The notes under the pieces are model-generated. The model was not told where the DNA came from. It saw nothing but the letters and a program-made list of their open reading frames with translations, and ran no database searches. Shown here piece by piece: positions 5,861 to 11,710 of a stretch of 11,710 bases of DNA; positions within the stretch are counted from its first letter, which is position 1, and the number at the start of each line of letters is the position of its first letter. The stretch covers positions 1 through 11,710 of the forward strand of contig CAZOUM010000075.1 of the NCBI GenBank assembly GCA_964582985.1, in the 5' to 3' direction. The position numbers and the translations under genes were made by a program. This DNA is from CAZQYB01 sp964582985 (lineage in GTDB: Bacteria; Planctomycetota; Phycisphaerae; Sedimentisphaerales; Anaerobacaceae).

Positions 5861-6751
5861 TTATGCGTGTTTTCGCCAATAATTACAGCGTACAGCCATC
5901 CAGTAGCCGGCAAATGAGCCTAATGCGCCAAAAGCCACCATCTGCAGAGGCAGAATTGAAACCACTACGTTTGGGAAAAAAGGCGCCGGCCAGCGTTGAA
6001 CGAGATGCTCTAATACATCTTGCTTGACGTAAGTGATTATGGCAAAGAATGTTAGAGCGCCGCTGGCAATTGTGGGCCATACATAGCTAACATCGAGGAA
6101 CTTCTTGAACACGAAAGCAGCAAGCCCAAAAGAGAAACATACAGCGAAAACAATCTGCCCGGTAGCCGGCTGGGCCACAACGGAACCTAATTTGTTGTCG
6201 AAGATTCTAACGTCGCGAGCTAACACCGCGATACATAATTGGGCTATTAGGGCTGAGCCGATTAGCGCAACTACCGCATTCGAATATACACTCGAGTTGG
6301 ACGCAGCATTATCTTTGGCTTGGTCCGAGTGAGGTCTTGCGCGGATTTTCCAGCCGACAAGAACTCCAGCAAATCCGGCAGCGAGGACAGCCAGCCAGAA
6401 AAGCGGCTCCCATTTCAATGCTGAAAAAAGTGCCTGTCGCTGTGTGAAGCTCGGATTCGCCCGCATCAGCCCGGTCATACTGCCGCAGCGCACCGCCCAG
6501 ATAGCTAAGCCGGATGGTACAGCCAAAACGCCGATTTCTCGGCCATAGGGCCACGAAACAAAGTAGGCGAGCAATCCCGTTAAGAATGCCAAACCTACCA
6601 AAGTTACTTTGCCACCGCCGCTAATAGTGTCGGCAGATACAGCCCCGAGCGGCTCAGGTGCTGCTGACAGCCAAGCCAAAAAACCAATAAGGATTACTCC
6701 CGTGGCTGCCGAAGCAGCGATTCTCAACCTCATTACCCAAGACAGCTCCAC
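5861..6751 (-). CDS. Unrecognised polytopic membrane protein (about 8 helices)
   Basis: I do not recognise this 296-residue protein. Hydrophobic segments lie at about 12-31, 48-66, 71-88, 115-134, 158-178, 197-215, 222-242 and 259-286, suggesting eight membrane spans. The loop between the fourth and fifth spans (about 136-157) is polar (RARPHSDQAKDNAASNSS). The loop between the third and fourth (89-114) has GSMTGLMRANPSFTQRQ. No catalytic motif, transporter signature or nucleotide-binding motif stands out. The start is GTG 6751 with GGAG at 7-nt spacing; ATG 6733 is an alternative six codons in. A good promoter lies upstream at 6815-6842. The upstream gene on the same strand is the lipoprotein at 6872-7264, but the promoter between them suggests separate transcription. 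Confidence 0.72.
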   Translation of the reverse strand: MELSWVMRLRIAASAATGVILIGFLAWLSAAPEPLGAVSADTISGGGKVTLVGLAFLTGLLAYFVSWPYGREIGVLAVPSGLAIWAVRCGSMTGLMRANPSFTQRQALFSALKWEPLFWLAVLAAGFAGVLVGWKIRARPHSDQAKDNAASNSSVYSNAVVALIGSALIAQLCIAVLARDVRIFDNKLGSVVAQPATGQIVFAVCFSFGLAAFVFKKFLDVSYVWPTIASGALTFFAIITYVKQDVLEHLVQRWPAPFFPNVVVSILPLQMVAFGALGSFAGYWMAVRCNYWRKHA

Positions 6752-6814
6752 AACTTAGCTCCGATTAGCACACACTTGTACAGTTACCACCGAGACTAAA
6801 ATACGCCCACAAGG

Positions 6815-6842
6815 ATTATAGCTAAATTAGTTTGCAGGTAAA
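6815..6842 (-). promoter_or_regulatory. Promoter of the 8-helix membrane protein gene
   Basis: On the minus strand a perfect TATAAT (6815-6820) is preceded at 16-bp spacing by TTTACC (6837-6842), four of six matches to TTGACA. The transcript would start near 6808, about 57 nt before the GTG start. Confidence 0.6.
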
Positions 6843-6871
6843 TGGTCAGGACGATTCGATTTTGGCTGCTC

Positions 6872-7264
6872 TCACTTGCTTCGTCTTTGTTTGCAAGGAC
6901 AGCCGCTTTTCTTCTTGGTCGTGCTGGTCTTAGGTCGCGGCTTTGGGTTTGTCCTGGTCCTTGGCACTCGCTTGCGTGCAGGCCTTTTTGCTATCTTAGG
7001 ATTTTGTTTTTTTCCCCCTTCAGCCTTGGGGCGCAGCCCTTTGCGTTCTTCCAGTTGAGTCGTGACTTGAAGGAGAATGTCGGCCGTCACTTTAGCACGC
7101 TGTGTCAAGTCATCAATTTGTTCTTGCTGGGCTTTTATAGTCTCCTGCATTTCCTGCTTTTCCCGCTGACAGGTAACTTGCTGATTCGACCCGCAACCTA
7201 CGAGCAAAAACATACATAGCACCGGACCAATTGCATAATAGACGGCAGTTTTAACACATCTCAT
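6872..7264 (-). CDS. Small lipoprotein with coiled coil and very basic tail, function unknown
   Basis: From ATG 7264 the product is 130 residues. The N-terminus is a lipoprotein signal peptide: basic start, hydrophobic core (about 7-22) and lipobox LVGC with the lipidated Cys at 24. Residues about 33-75 are Gln/Glu/Lys-rich with heptad-like spacing (REKQEMQETIKAQQEQIDDL) and probably form a coiled coil. From 76 to the end it is extremely rich in Lys, Arg and Pro and ends in SGCPCKQRRSK. The open frame extends upstream to 7438, but those codons do not look coding and the lipobox, with GAGGG about 9 nt before, places the start at 7264. A basic tail on an outer-envelope lipoprotein could bind peptidoglycan, acidic polymers or nucleic acid; nothing decides between these. 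Probable promoter at 7327-7355. Confidence 0.72.
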   Translation of the reverse strand: MRCVKTAVYYAIGPVLCMFLLVGCGSNQQVTCQREKQEMQETIKAQQEQIDDLTQRAKVTADILLQVTTQLEERKGLRPKAEGGKKQNPKIAKRPARKRVPRTRTNPKPRPKTSTTKKKSGCPCKQRRSK

Positions 7265-7326
7265 AAAGGTTACCCTCAACAAAACAGTGAATTTGCAGCT
7301 TCCGATACATCGGCAGCCAAAACAAT

Positions 7327-7355
7327 ATTTTAGCAAATTCGTTCGAGGATAGCAA
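7327..7355 (-). promoter_or_regulatory. Promoter of the lipoprotein gene
   Basis: On the minus strand TTGCTA (7350-7355) and TAAAAT (7327-7332) are separated by 17 bp. The predicted start near 7320 gives a leader of about 56 nt before ATG 7264. It is divergent from the hemL promoter about 140 bp away. Confidence 0.6.
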
Positions 7356-7495
7356 GCTTTTCGACGGCAAACGATGATAGAGAGGAAGAATTTAAACCGA
7401 ATACCCCGATTTCGAGCCAATATGGCGGCTGCCGGCAAGGGCTGGAAGTCCTTTATTTTCCTGAGGTTTGCAGAATGCGGTTCTGCACAAATGAT

Positions 7496-7524
7496 TTGAA
7501 CTTAGCTGCTGACAGATTTATGAT
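7496..7524 (+). promoter_or_regulatory. hemL promoter abutting the first possible start codon
   Basis: TTGAAC (7496-7501) and TATGAT (7519-7524) are separated by exactly 17 bp. The -10 hexamer directly precedes ATG 7525, so transcription should begin near 7531, inside the open frame. If used, translation would have to start at ATG 7537 on an almost leaderless mRNA. No clear Shine-Dalgarno sequence precedes either ATG, which fits. Confidence 0.55.
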
Positions 7525-8844
7525 ATGAATGCAAAGATGAACAAAGAACACAGACATGAAGAATCAGTTCGCGCCTTTACTGCTGCGTGCGATTATTTGG
7601 TTGGTGGTGTGAACTCGCCGGTGAGGGCCTTTGGGGGGGTCGATATCGACCCGGTTTTTATCGCTTCAGCAAAGGGCTCAAAAATTTACGATATCGATGG
7701 CAACGAGTACATTGATTACGTTTGTTCATGGGGGCCAATGATACTCGGCCACGCCCACGCGGAGGTACTGAAGGCTATTGAAAGAGCAGCGCGAAAAGGC
7801 ACGTCGTTCGGGGCACCGACGTTAGCTGAAACTGAGCTGGCTGAGAGAATAGTCACGGCCTTCGATTCCATCGAGAAAGTCCGGCTTGTCAGTAGCGGCA
7901 CCGAAGCGGTAATGAGTGCTATCCGGCTGGCCCGCGCGTATACCAAGAGGGATTTAATAATCAAGATGGCCGGCTGTTATCACGGCCACAGCGATTCGCT
8001 TCTTGTCGCGGCGGGTTCCGGCCTTGCGGAAGGGTCTATTGCCTCAAGTGCGGGCGTCCCTGACGAGATAGCCAAACTTACTATCGTGATACCATATAAC
8101 GATAAAGATGCGGCAGAAGCGGCCTTCCAAATCCACAAGGGTGAAATCGCAGCAGTATTGGTTGAACCTGTGGCTGCGAATATGGGGCTCGTGCCGCCGG
8201 TTGAGGGCTACCTGCAGACGCTTCGTGATTTATGTGACGAGAATGACTCGCTGTTGATATTCGACGAGGTGATAACCGGCTTTCGGGTCGCCTATGGTGG
8301 GGCGCAGGAGCTTTTTAACGTAAAAGCTGACATTACCTGTCTGGGGAAAATCATAGGAGGAGGCCTGCCGGCGGCTGCTTTTGGCGGCCGAGTTGATATT
8401 ATGGATATGCTTGCTCCAACCGGCCCCGTGTATCAGGCAGGCACGCTCAGCGGTAACCCGATAGCCGTGGCAGCAGCTAATGCGACACTGGATCTGTTGA
8501 CAAGAGACGACTGTTATCAAAGGCTCGAATTTTTGTCATCGCTGTTGGAGGCGGGTCTGGCTGAGGCCGCTAAGGATGCAGGCATACCCGTTACAATCAA
8601 TCGCGTCGGCTCACTTATGAGCTGCTTCTTTACTGACAGTCCGGTAAGGAATTTCGCCGATGTTCAGTCAACAGATATAAAACGCTTCAAAAGATTCTTT
8701 GCAGAAATGCTGCGTCAGGGTATTTACCTTGCCCCAAGCGCTTATGAGGCAATGTTTGTCTCCCTGGCCCACACCAAAAAGGACATTGAAAGGACCATAG
8801 AGGCGGCGAAAAACAGTCTCCGCAGGATGAAAAATGAGAAATAG
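7525..8844 (+). CDS. hemL: Glutamate-1-semialdehyde 2,1-aminomutase
   Basis: HemL is a PLP enzyme that converts glutamate-1-semialdehyde to 5-aminolevulinate, the last step of the C5 route into haem and other tetrapyrroles, in the cytoplasm. The 439-residue product matches the family over its whole length: GGVNSPVRAFGG (27-38), the substrate region CSWGPMILGHAH (67-78), VSSGTEAVMSAIRLAR (122-137), FDEVITGFR (246-254), the PLP-binding Lys275 in CLGKIIGGGLPAAAFGG, and QAGTLSGNP (304-312). The start is uncertain: ATG 7525 gives the longest form, but the promoter at 7496-7524 implies ATG 7537 (435 residues), still long enough for the family. Its stop overlaps a small ORF at 8834. No other haem gene is in the window. 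Confidence 0.96.
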   Translation: MNAKMNKEHRHEESVRAFTAACDYLVGGVNSPVRAFGGVDIDPVFIASAKGSKIYDIDGNEYIDYVCSWGPMILGHAHAEVLKAIERAARKGTSFGAPTLAETELAERIVTAFDSIEKVRLVSSGTEAVMSAIRLARAYTKRDLIIKMAGCYHGHSDSLLVAAGSGLAEGSIASSAGVPDEIAKLTIVIPYNDKDAAEAAFQIHKGEIAAVLVEPVAANMGLVPPVEGYLQTLRDLCDENDSLLIFDEVITGFRVAYGGAQELFNVKADITCLGKIIGGGLPAAAFGGRVDIMDMLAPTGPVYQAGTLSGNPIAVAAANATLDLLTRDDCYQRLEFLSSLLEAGLAEAAKDAGIPVTINRVGSLMSCFFTDSPVRNFADVQSTDIKRFKRFFAEMLRQGIYLAPSAYEAMFVSLAHTKKDIERTIEAAKNSLRRMKNEK

Positions 8845-8947
8845 TATAGTAACAGCGTTTCTCTGCGTCGTGGTTGCGGCTTTTGTCTTCGGTGCTGAGA
8901 AGGTGGAAAAGAAACAGGCATTTCAGCCGCAGTTTAAGAGGGATTGA
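8834..8947 (+). CDS. Small overlapping ORF with signal-peptide-like sequence (37 residues)
   Basis: ATG 8834 opens inside the hemL 3' end (11-nt overlap, different frame) and runs 37 codons to TGA 8945-8947. The product starts MRNSIVTAFLCVVVAAFVFG with a textbook hydrophobic core and a plausible signal peptidase site after FGA (21), leaving a 16-residue charged peptide ending QFKRD. AGGATG about 5 nt before the ATG could serve as a ribosome binding site. Overlap suggests translational coupling to hemL. After the TGA the same frame stays open for 11 more codons (from EKVHK), so a truncated or decayed longer exported protein is an alternative. Not recognised. Confidence 0.45.
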   Translation: MRNSIVTAFLCVVVAAFVFGAEKVEKKQAFQPQFKRD

Positions 8948-9045
8948 GAAAAGGTACATAAGCAAATAGCTGCAAGAGCGTGACTGAGATTCGGTCAACT
9001 ATGGTTATCAATGCCGTTCGCCCCTTTCGACGGTCAATAAATTGC

Positions 9046-9074
9046 TTGCACACAGGGCGGGGGTGAAACATAAT
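9046..9074 (+). promoter_or_regulatory. Probable promoter of the 9129-9942 gene pair
   Basis: TTGCAC (9046-9051) and CATAAT (9069-9074) are spaced 17 bp, matching 3 and 5 of 6 consensus bases. The predicted leader to ATG 9129 is about 48 nt. The -35 match is modest. The rest of 8948-9128 shows no gene. Confidence 0.42.
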
Positions 9075-9128
9075 AGTCAGCGACAAAAAAGAGTAATACG
9101 CTAAACACTAAATTTAGGAGATTGAAAG

Positions 9129-9938
9129 ATGGACAACGACCAACCCAAACAAAACAATTTGGTTGAGACGACGGATTGTCTCGAAGCGGTCGGAGTGTTC
9201 AGGGGATGGAAAAACTTTTTTTTCGTAATCGTAATACTCTGTCTCATATTGCTGCAGGTATCGTTTTGGCTTGTGAACACCGGTTATGTTAAAGCTGAAA
9301 GTGAAACCGAGCCGCCGAGCAAAGCAGGTGAGCTAATCAAGCATCCGCCGGCGGACACGCCGCCCCCTGAAGGCACACCACCACCTGCAAAGGACCTTAC
9401 CATACCTCTCAACGAGAACCTGCCAAAGGAACCGGTCGAAGATGAAAGGACCGCAGGAAAGATGGTCGGCGAGCCAAATGAGCTGGGCAAGGCAGCATCG
9501 CAGGAGGGGCAAGGGGGTGATTCTCTGTTTGGCATAGAATTCAAACACATAACTTGGGCTGTCCGATTAATCAACTTTGTGATTGTGCTGGCGGCTACGC
9601 TTTATTGCCTGACGATACTGTTTATTCTGAAAGTGTCGCTGCTCGGACGACTCGGCGGCATAAACCATATCTGTCGAGCGTTTTTCTTGTCCCTGGTTAT
9701 GGTCATTTTGCTTTTGCCGTGGCAGCTGGTTTTTGGCCGAGTGGTTGCGGGGGCCTTGTATACACCGGGTGAGTTGGCAAGTTCCTATGCCGCCGCGGGC
9801 GGCGGAATATTCGAAGCTGTGCTTCACTACTTGCGGTTTGTTGGTTACTGGGTGCTGGTGGTATTACTGCTTATCTCATCGCAACTGCGCAGCGGCCGGT
9901 GGACAAAGGCGACACTTCGCCGGCTGGAGGTGATATAA
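9129..9938 (+). CDS. Unrecognised membrane protein with Pro-rich periplasmic linker
   Basis: The 269-residue protein has one hydrophobic segment near the start (about 29-50), a long Pro/Glu-rich, probably unstructured stretch (about 55-130, including DTPPPEGTPPPAKD), then a hydrophobic C-terminal half with spans at about 143-168, 184-205 and 228-251 and a short basic tail (RSGRWTKATLRRLEVI). The C-terminal half, with TWAVRLINFVIVLAATLY and KVSLLGRLGGINHICRAFF, is well formed and looks like a conserved unit, but I cannot name the family. If the N-terminus is inside, the linker is outside. ATG 9129 follows TAGGAG at 8-nt spacing. It ends 3 nt before the next gene, whose ribosome binding site lies within its last codons, so the two are translationally linked. 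No enzyme motif is seen. Confidence 0.75.
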   Translation: MDNDQPKQNNLVETTDCLEAVGVFRGWKNFFFVIVILCLILLQVSFWLVNTGYVKAESETEPPSKAGELIKHPPADTPPPEGTPPPAKDLTIPLNENLPKEPVEDERTAGKMVGEPNELGKAASQEGQGGDSLFGIEFKHITWAVRLINFVIVLAATLYCLTILFILKVSLLGRLGGINHICRAFFLSLVMVILLLPWQLVFGRVVAGALYTPGELASSYAAAGGGIFEAVLHYLRFVGYWVLVVLLLISSQLRSGRWTKATLRRLEVI

Positions 9939-9941
9939 GAA

Positions 9942-10829
9942 ATGGCTCGTGAGAGAATTGGCTTTGTCGGCACCGGTATTATGGGTAAGGCGATGGCTCG
10001 TAACCTGCTAAAGGCAGGATACTCGGTGACCGTTCACAATCGCACGAAATCAAAGGCCAAAGAGCTTCTCTCAGAAGGCGCAAGCTGGGCCGACAGTGCT
10101 GTGGCAGTTACAGGCAATAGTGACGTAGTGATAACTTGTGTTCCTGATACGCCTGATGTTAAGCAAGCTCTTCTTGGTGAAAACGGCGTGATTGAGGCTG
10201 CGAGGAAGGGTCTTATCTGCGTTGATATGAGTACCATATCGCCTGCGGCAACAAAGCAGATGGGGGCGGAGTTGGCGGCCAGGGGTGTGACCTTGGTCGA
10301 CGCACCTATAAGCGGGGGTGAGATTGGAGCGATAGAAGGCAAGCTCTCGATAATGATGGGCGGGCCGAAAGAGGCGGTGGAAAAGGTTCGGCCCATTATG
10401 GAAGTGATGGGGAAGACGGTGACACACTGCGGTCCGCTCGGCTCAGGCCAGATGACCAAATTGGCCAACCAGGTAATGGTTATTCACACGATAATGAGCA
10501 TCGCTGAGGGCTTAGCTTTTGCTGAGAAGGCGGGGCTGGATTTGAAAACTACGTGGGAGGTCACTTCGGCGGGAGCTGCGGGGAGTCACTCGCTCAAAGT
10601 ACTTGGGCCTAAGATAATTGCGGGGGACCTTAAGCCGGCTTTTATGGTTGATTTGCAGCAGAAGGATTTACGGCTCGTTCTTGAGTGCGCCGACCAGGTG
10701 AAACAGCCTCTGCCGGGTGTAGCTTTGGCCCACCAGTTATTAGCGGTTCTGCAGGCCTGGGGGCGGGGGCGAGACGGCACGCAGGCGATGGTTGATGTCA
10801 TTCGGCAATTGGCAAGCAAAGCTACTTAA
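9942..10829 (+). CDS. 3-hydroxyisobutyrate dehydrogenase-family NAD(P)-dependent oxidoreductase
   Basis: This 295-residue cytoplasmic enzyme belongs to the beta-hydroxyacid dehydrogenase family (3-hydroxyisobutyrate, tartronate semialdehyde, succinic semialdehyde and glyoxylate reductases). Visible motifs are the nucleotide-binding loop IGFVGTGIMGKAMARNL (6-22), the acid-binding motif DAPISGGEIGA (120-130), and GSGQMTKLANQ (167-177) with the presumed catalytic Lys173, then KDLRLVLE (241-248) near the C-terminus. Length is typical. HNRT (32-35) after the second beta strand, with Arg rather than Asp, suggests a preference for NADPH, as is common in the glyoxylate/succinic-semialdehyde reductase branch; the substrate is not decided. 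Its ribosome binding site GGAGGTGA (9926-9933) lies in the end of the upstream gene, 3 nt from which it starts, so both are expressed together. Why it pairs with a membrane protein is unclear. Confidence 0.92.
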   Translation: MARERIGFVGTGIMGKAMARNLLKAGYSVTVHNRTKSKAKELLSEGASWADSAVAVTGNSDVVITCVPDTPDVKQALLGENGVIEAARKGLICVDMSTISPAATKQMGAELAARGVTLVDAPISGGEIGAIEGKLSIMMGGPKEAVEKVRPIMEVMGKTVTHCGPLGSGQMTKLANQVMVIHTIMSIAEGLAFAEKAGLDLKTTWEVTSAGAAGSHSLKVLGPKIIAGDLKPAFMVDLQQKDLRLVLECADQVKQPLPGVALAHQLLAVLQAWGRGRDGTQAMVDVIRQLASKAT

Positions 10830-10867
10830 CTGGTTCTGTCATCTTTCCTCAAAAAACTGCTATTGCC

Positions 10868-11686
10868 CTAAAGCAATCTACTGAATCTTATCCGCCCCAA
10901 ATCCTCTGCGGGCTTGGGCTTGCGAAAAACGAAGAGATGCTCGTGCATTATTAAGTAAAACTTATCTCGCTTGGCTTTGGGACGCCAGCGCTCGGTGAAG
11001 GCGCAATTGTGCTGGACCTTAATAATATCTTCTTTCAAAATAAACCCTACTTTTAGAAACCGCTGCATAACGTTAAAAGCAAGTGGAACAAAGTGCTTGC
11101 CCTTACGGGTATCGCCCATAAGAATTGCGCAGTATTTGTCCGGCTTGAGAACTCGAAGTAATTCTCTCGCTATCTTTTCCATTTCATCGCAGAACTTCAC
11201 CAGACTGCTTATGTTCGAGAGGTCGCCGGGTATCTTACCATCCGAATATTTTATAATGTTCATATACGGCGGATGAGTAAGCACAAGGTCAAACGAATCA
11301 TCTTTGAGAAAAGACAGGTCGCGGGCATCGCCGACCCTCACTTCCTGCTTGCTTGACGGATGATGCTTAAATCGCAGCGCGGTTTTTGCAAGTTCGACGA
11401 CCTCGGGATTTATATCCATTCCCAGCGCATTTCTCGCCAGAAGTTTTGCTTCTATAAGGGTCGTGCCCGCGCCGACCATAGGGTCAAGAATGGAATCCCC
11501 CTTATTCGTATACATCTCGATAATATTCCGCGCTATCTGCGGCGCAAAATTACCGCGATATTTGGAAGTATGCGTCGCCCAACTCCCACGCTCTGGAAAG
11601 GACCAAAGCGTGGTCCACTCAGGCCGCCAGCCCGCAGGGCCGACCTGCTCCAAATCCCAATTTTGTTTCGAGCAAGCTATCACCAA
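10868..11686 (-). CDS. DNA methyltransferase-like protein (N4-cytosine/N6-adenine type)
   Basis: The 272-residue product has the amino-methyltransferase motifs in the order X-I-II-III-IV: KYRGNFAPQIARNIIEMY (42-59), SAM-binding ILDPMVGAGTTLIEA (66-80), acidic GMDINP (89-94), VGDARDL (118-124) and the catalytic motif as THPPY (137-141) in place of the usual D/N/S-PPY. The C-terminal half (KPDKYCAILMGDTRKGKH at 181-198, GFILKEDIIKVQHNC at 214-228, LIMHEHLFVFRKP at 245-257) matches a family of stand-alone methyltransferases I recall from many bacteria and archaea. It should methylate an exocyclic amino group of A or C in DNA, but the recognition site cannot be read from sequence. No restriction gene is visible here. 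The frame opens after a stop at 11698-11696; TTG 11686 or GTG 11683 are the possible starts, with no strong ribosome binding site. It converges with the 9942 gene across 38 nt. Confidence 0.85.
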   Translation of the reverse strand: MVIACSKQNWDLEQVGPAGWRPEWTTLWSFPERGSWATHTSKYRGNFAPQIARNIIEMYTNKGDSILDPMVGAGTTLIEAKLLARNALGMDINPEVVELAKTALRFKHHPSSKQEVRVGDARDLSFLKDDSFDLVLTHPPYMNIIKYSDGKIPGDLSNISSLVKFCDEMEKIARELLRVLKPDKYCAILMGDTRKGKHFVPLAFNVMQRFLKVGFILKEDIIKVQHNCAFTERWRPKAKRDKFYLIMHEHLFVFRKPKPAEDLGRIRFSRLL

Positions 11687-11710
11687 TCCCGACTCTTACA
11701 GCTAAATTGT

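Noticed and set aside
7265..7438. N-terminal extension of the lipoprotein frame up to 7438
   Set aside because: It would bury the signal peptide and lipobox in the middle of the protein, and the promoter at 7327-7355 lies inside it.
10862..10877. Terminator between the convergent genes (ATTGC/GCAAT stem)
   Set aside because: Only a 5-bp stem, and the T-run on the minus strand is 5 nt away from it.

Overview
The window looks like a chromosomal segment of a free-living bacterium of middling GC content, most plausibly a planctomycete of the Phycisphaerae type. This placement is inferred from gene style (CsrA, a C5-pathway HemL, an amidase-like protein resembling planctomycete homologues, LysM/YkuD and 3D-domain wall proteins, several large unrecognised membrane proteins). 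No rRNA or other decisive marker is present. I see no insertion sequence, CRISPR array, tRNA or phage gene.

Left part (1-5088, all + strand) is a cell-envelope neighbourhood. A membrane-anchored amidase-fold protein that appears to have lost its zinc ligands (228-776) is followed by mreB (GTG start at 1035), mreC (2155) and a LysM-L,D-transpeptidase (3126). The last three have short gaps and strong ribosome binding sites and end at a strong intrinsic terminator (4224-4254), so they are probably one operon. A separate promoter (4376-4404) drives a secreted 3D-domain (double-psi beta-barrel) protein. Together these point to control and remodelling of peptidoglycan: MreB/MreC position synthesis, the L,D-transpeptidase cross-links or attaches, and the 3D protein is probably a glycan-strand enzyme. 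The amidase-like protein may bind wall fragments without cutting. The leaders before the amidase-like gene and before mreB carry two related ~110-nt elements (51-160 and 831-939), which may be a repeated regulatory or RNA element.

Middle part (5338-7264, - strand) holds csrA, with two GGA motifs in its translation start region, then an unrecognised 8-helix membrane protein and a small coiled-coil lipoprotein with a very basic tail. Each of the last two has a recognisable promoter.

Right part: hemL (7525-8844, +) has a promoter that abuts the first possible ATG, suggesting a very short or absent leader. It overlaps a 37-codon signal-peptide-like small ORF. Next is a two-gene operon of an unrecognised Pro-rich membrane protein (9129) and a 3-hydroxyisobutyrate-dehydrogenase-family oxidoreductase (9942). 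Convergent to it is a DNA methyltransferase-like gene (10868-11686, -) running to the window edge.

The most novel-looking items are the catalytically dead-looking amidase beside mreBC, the duplicated leader element, and the overlapping small secreted ORF. All are sequence-based suggestions; no database search was possible.
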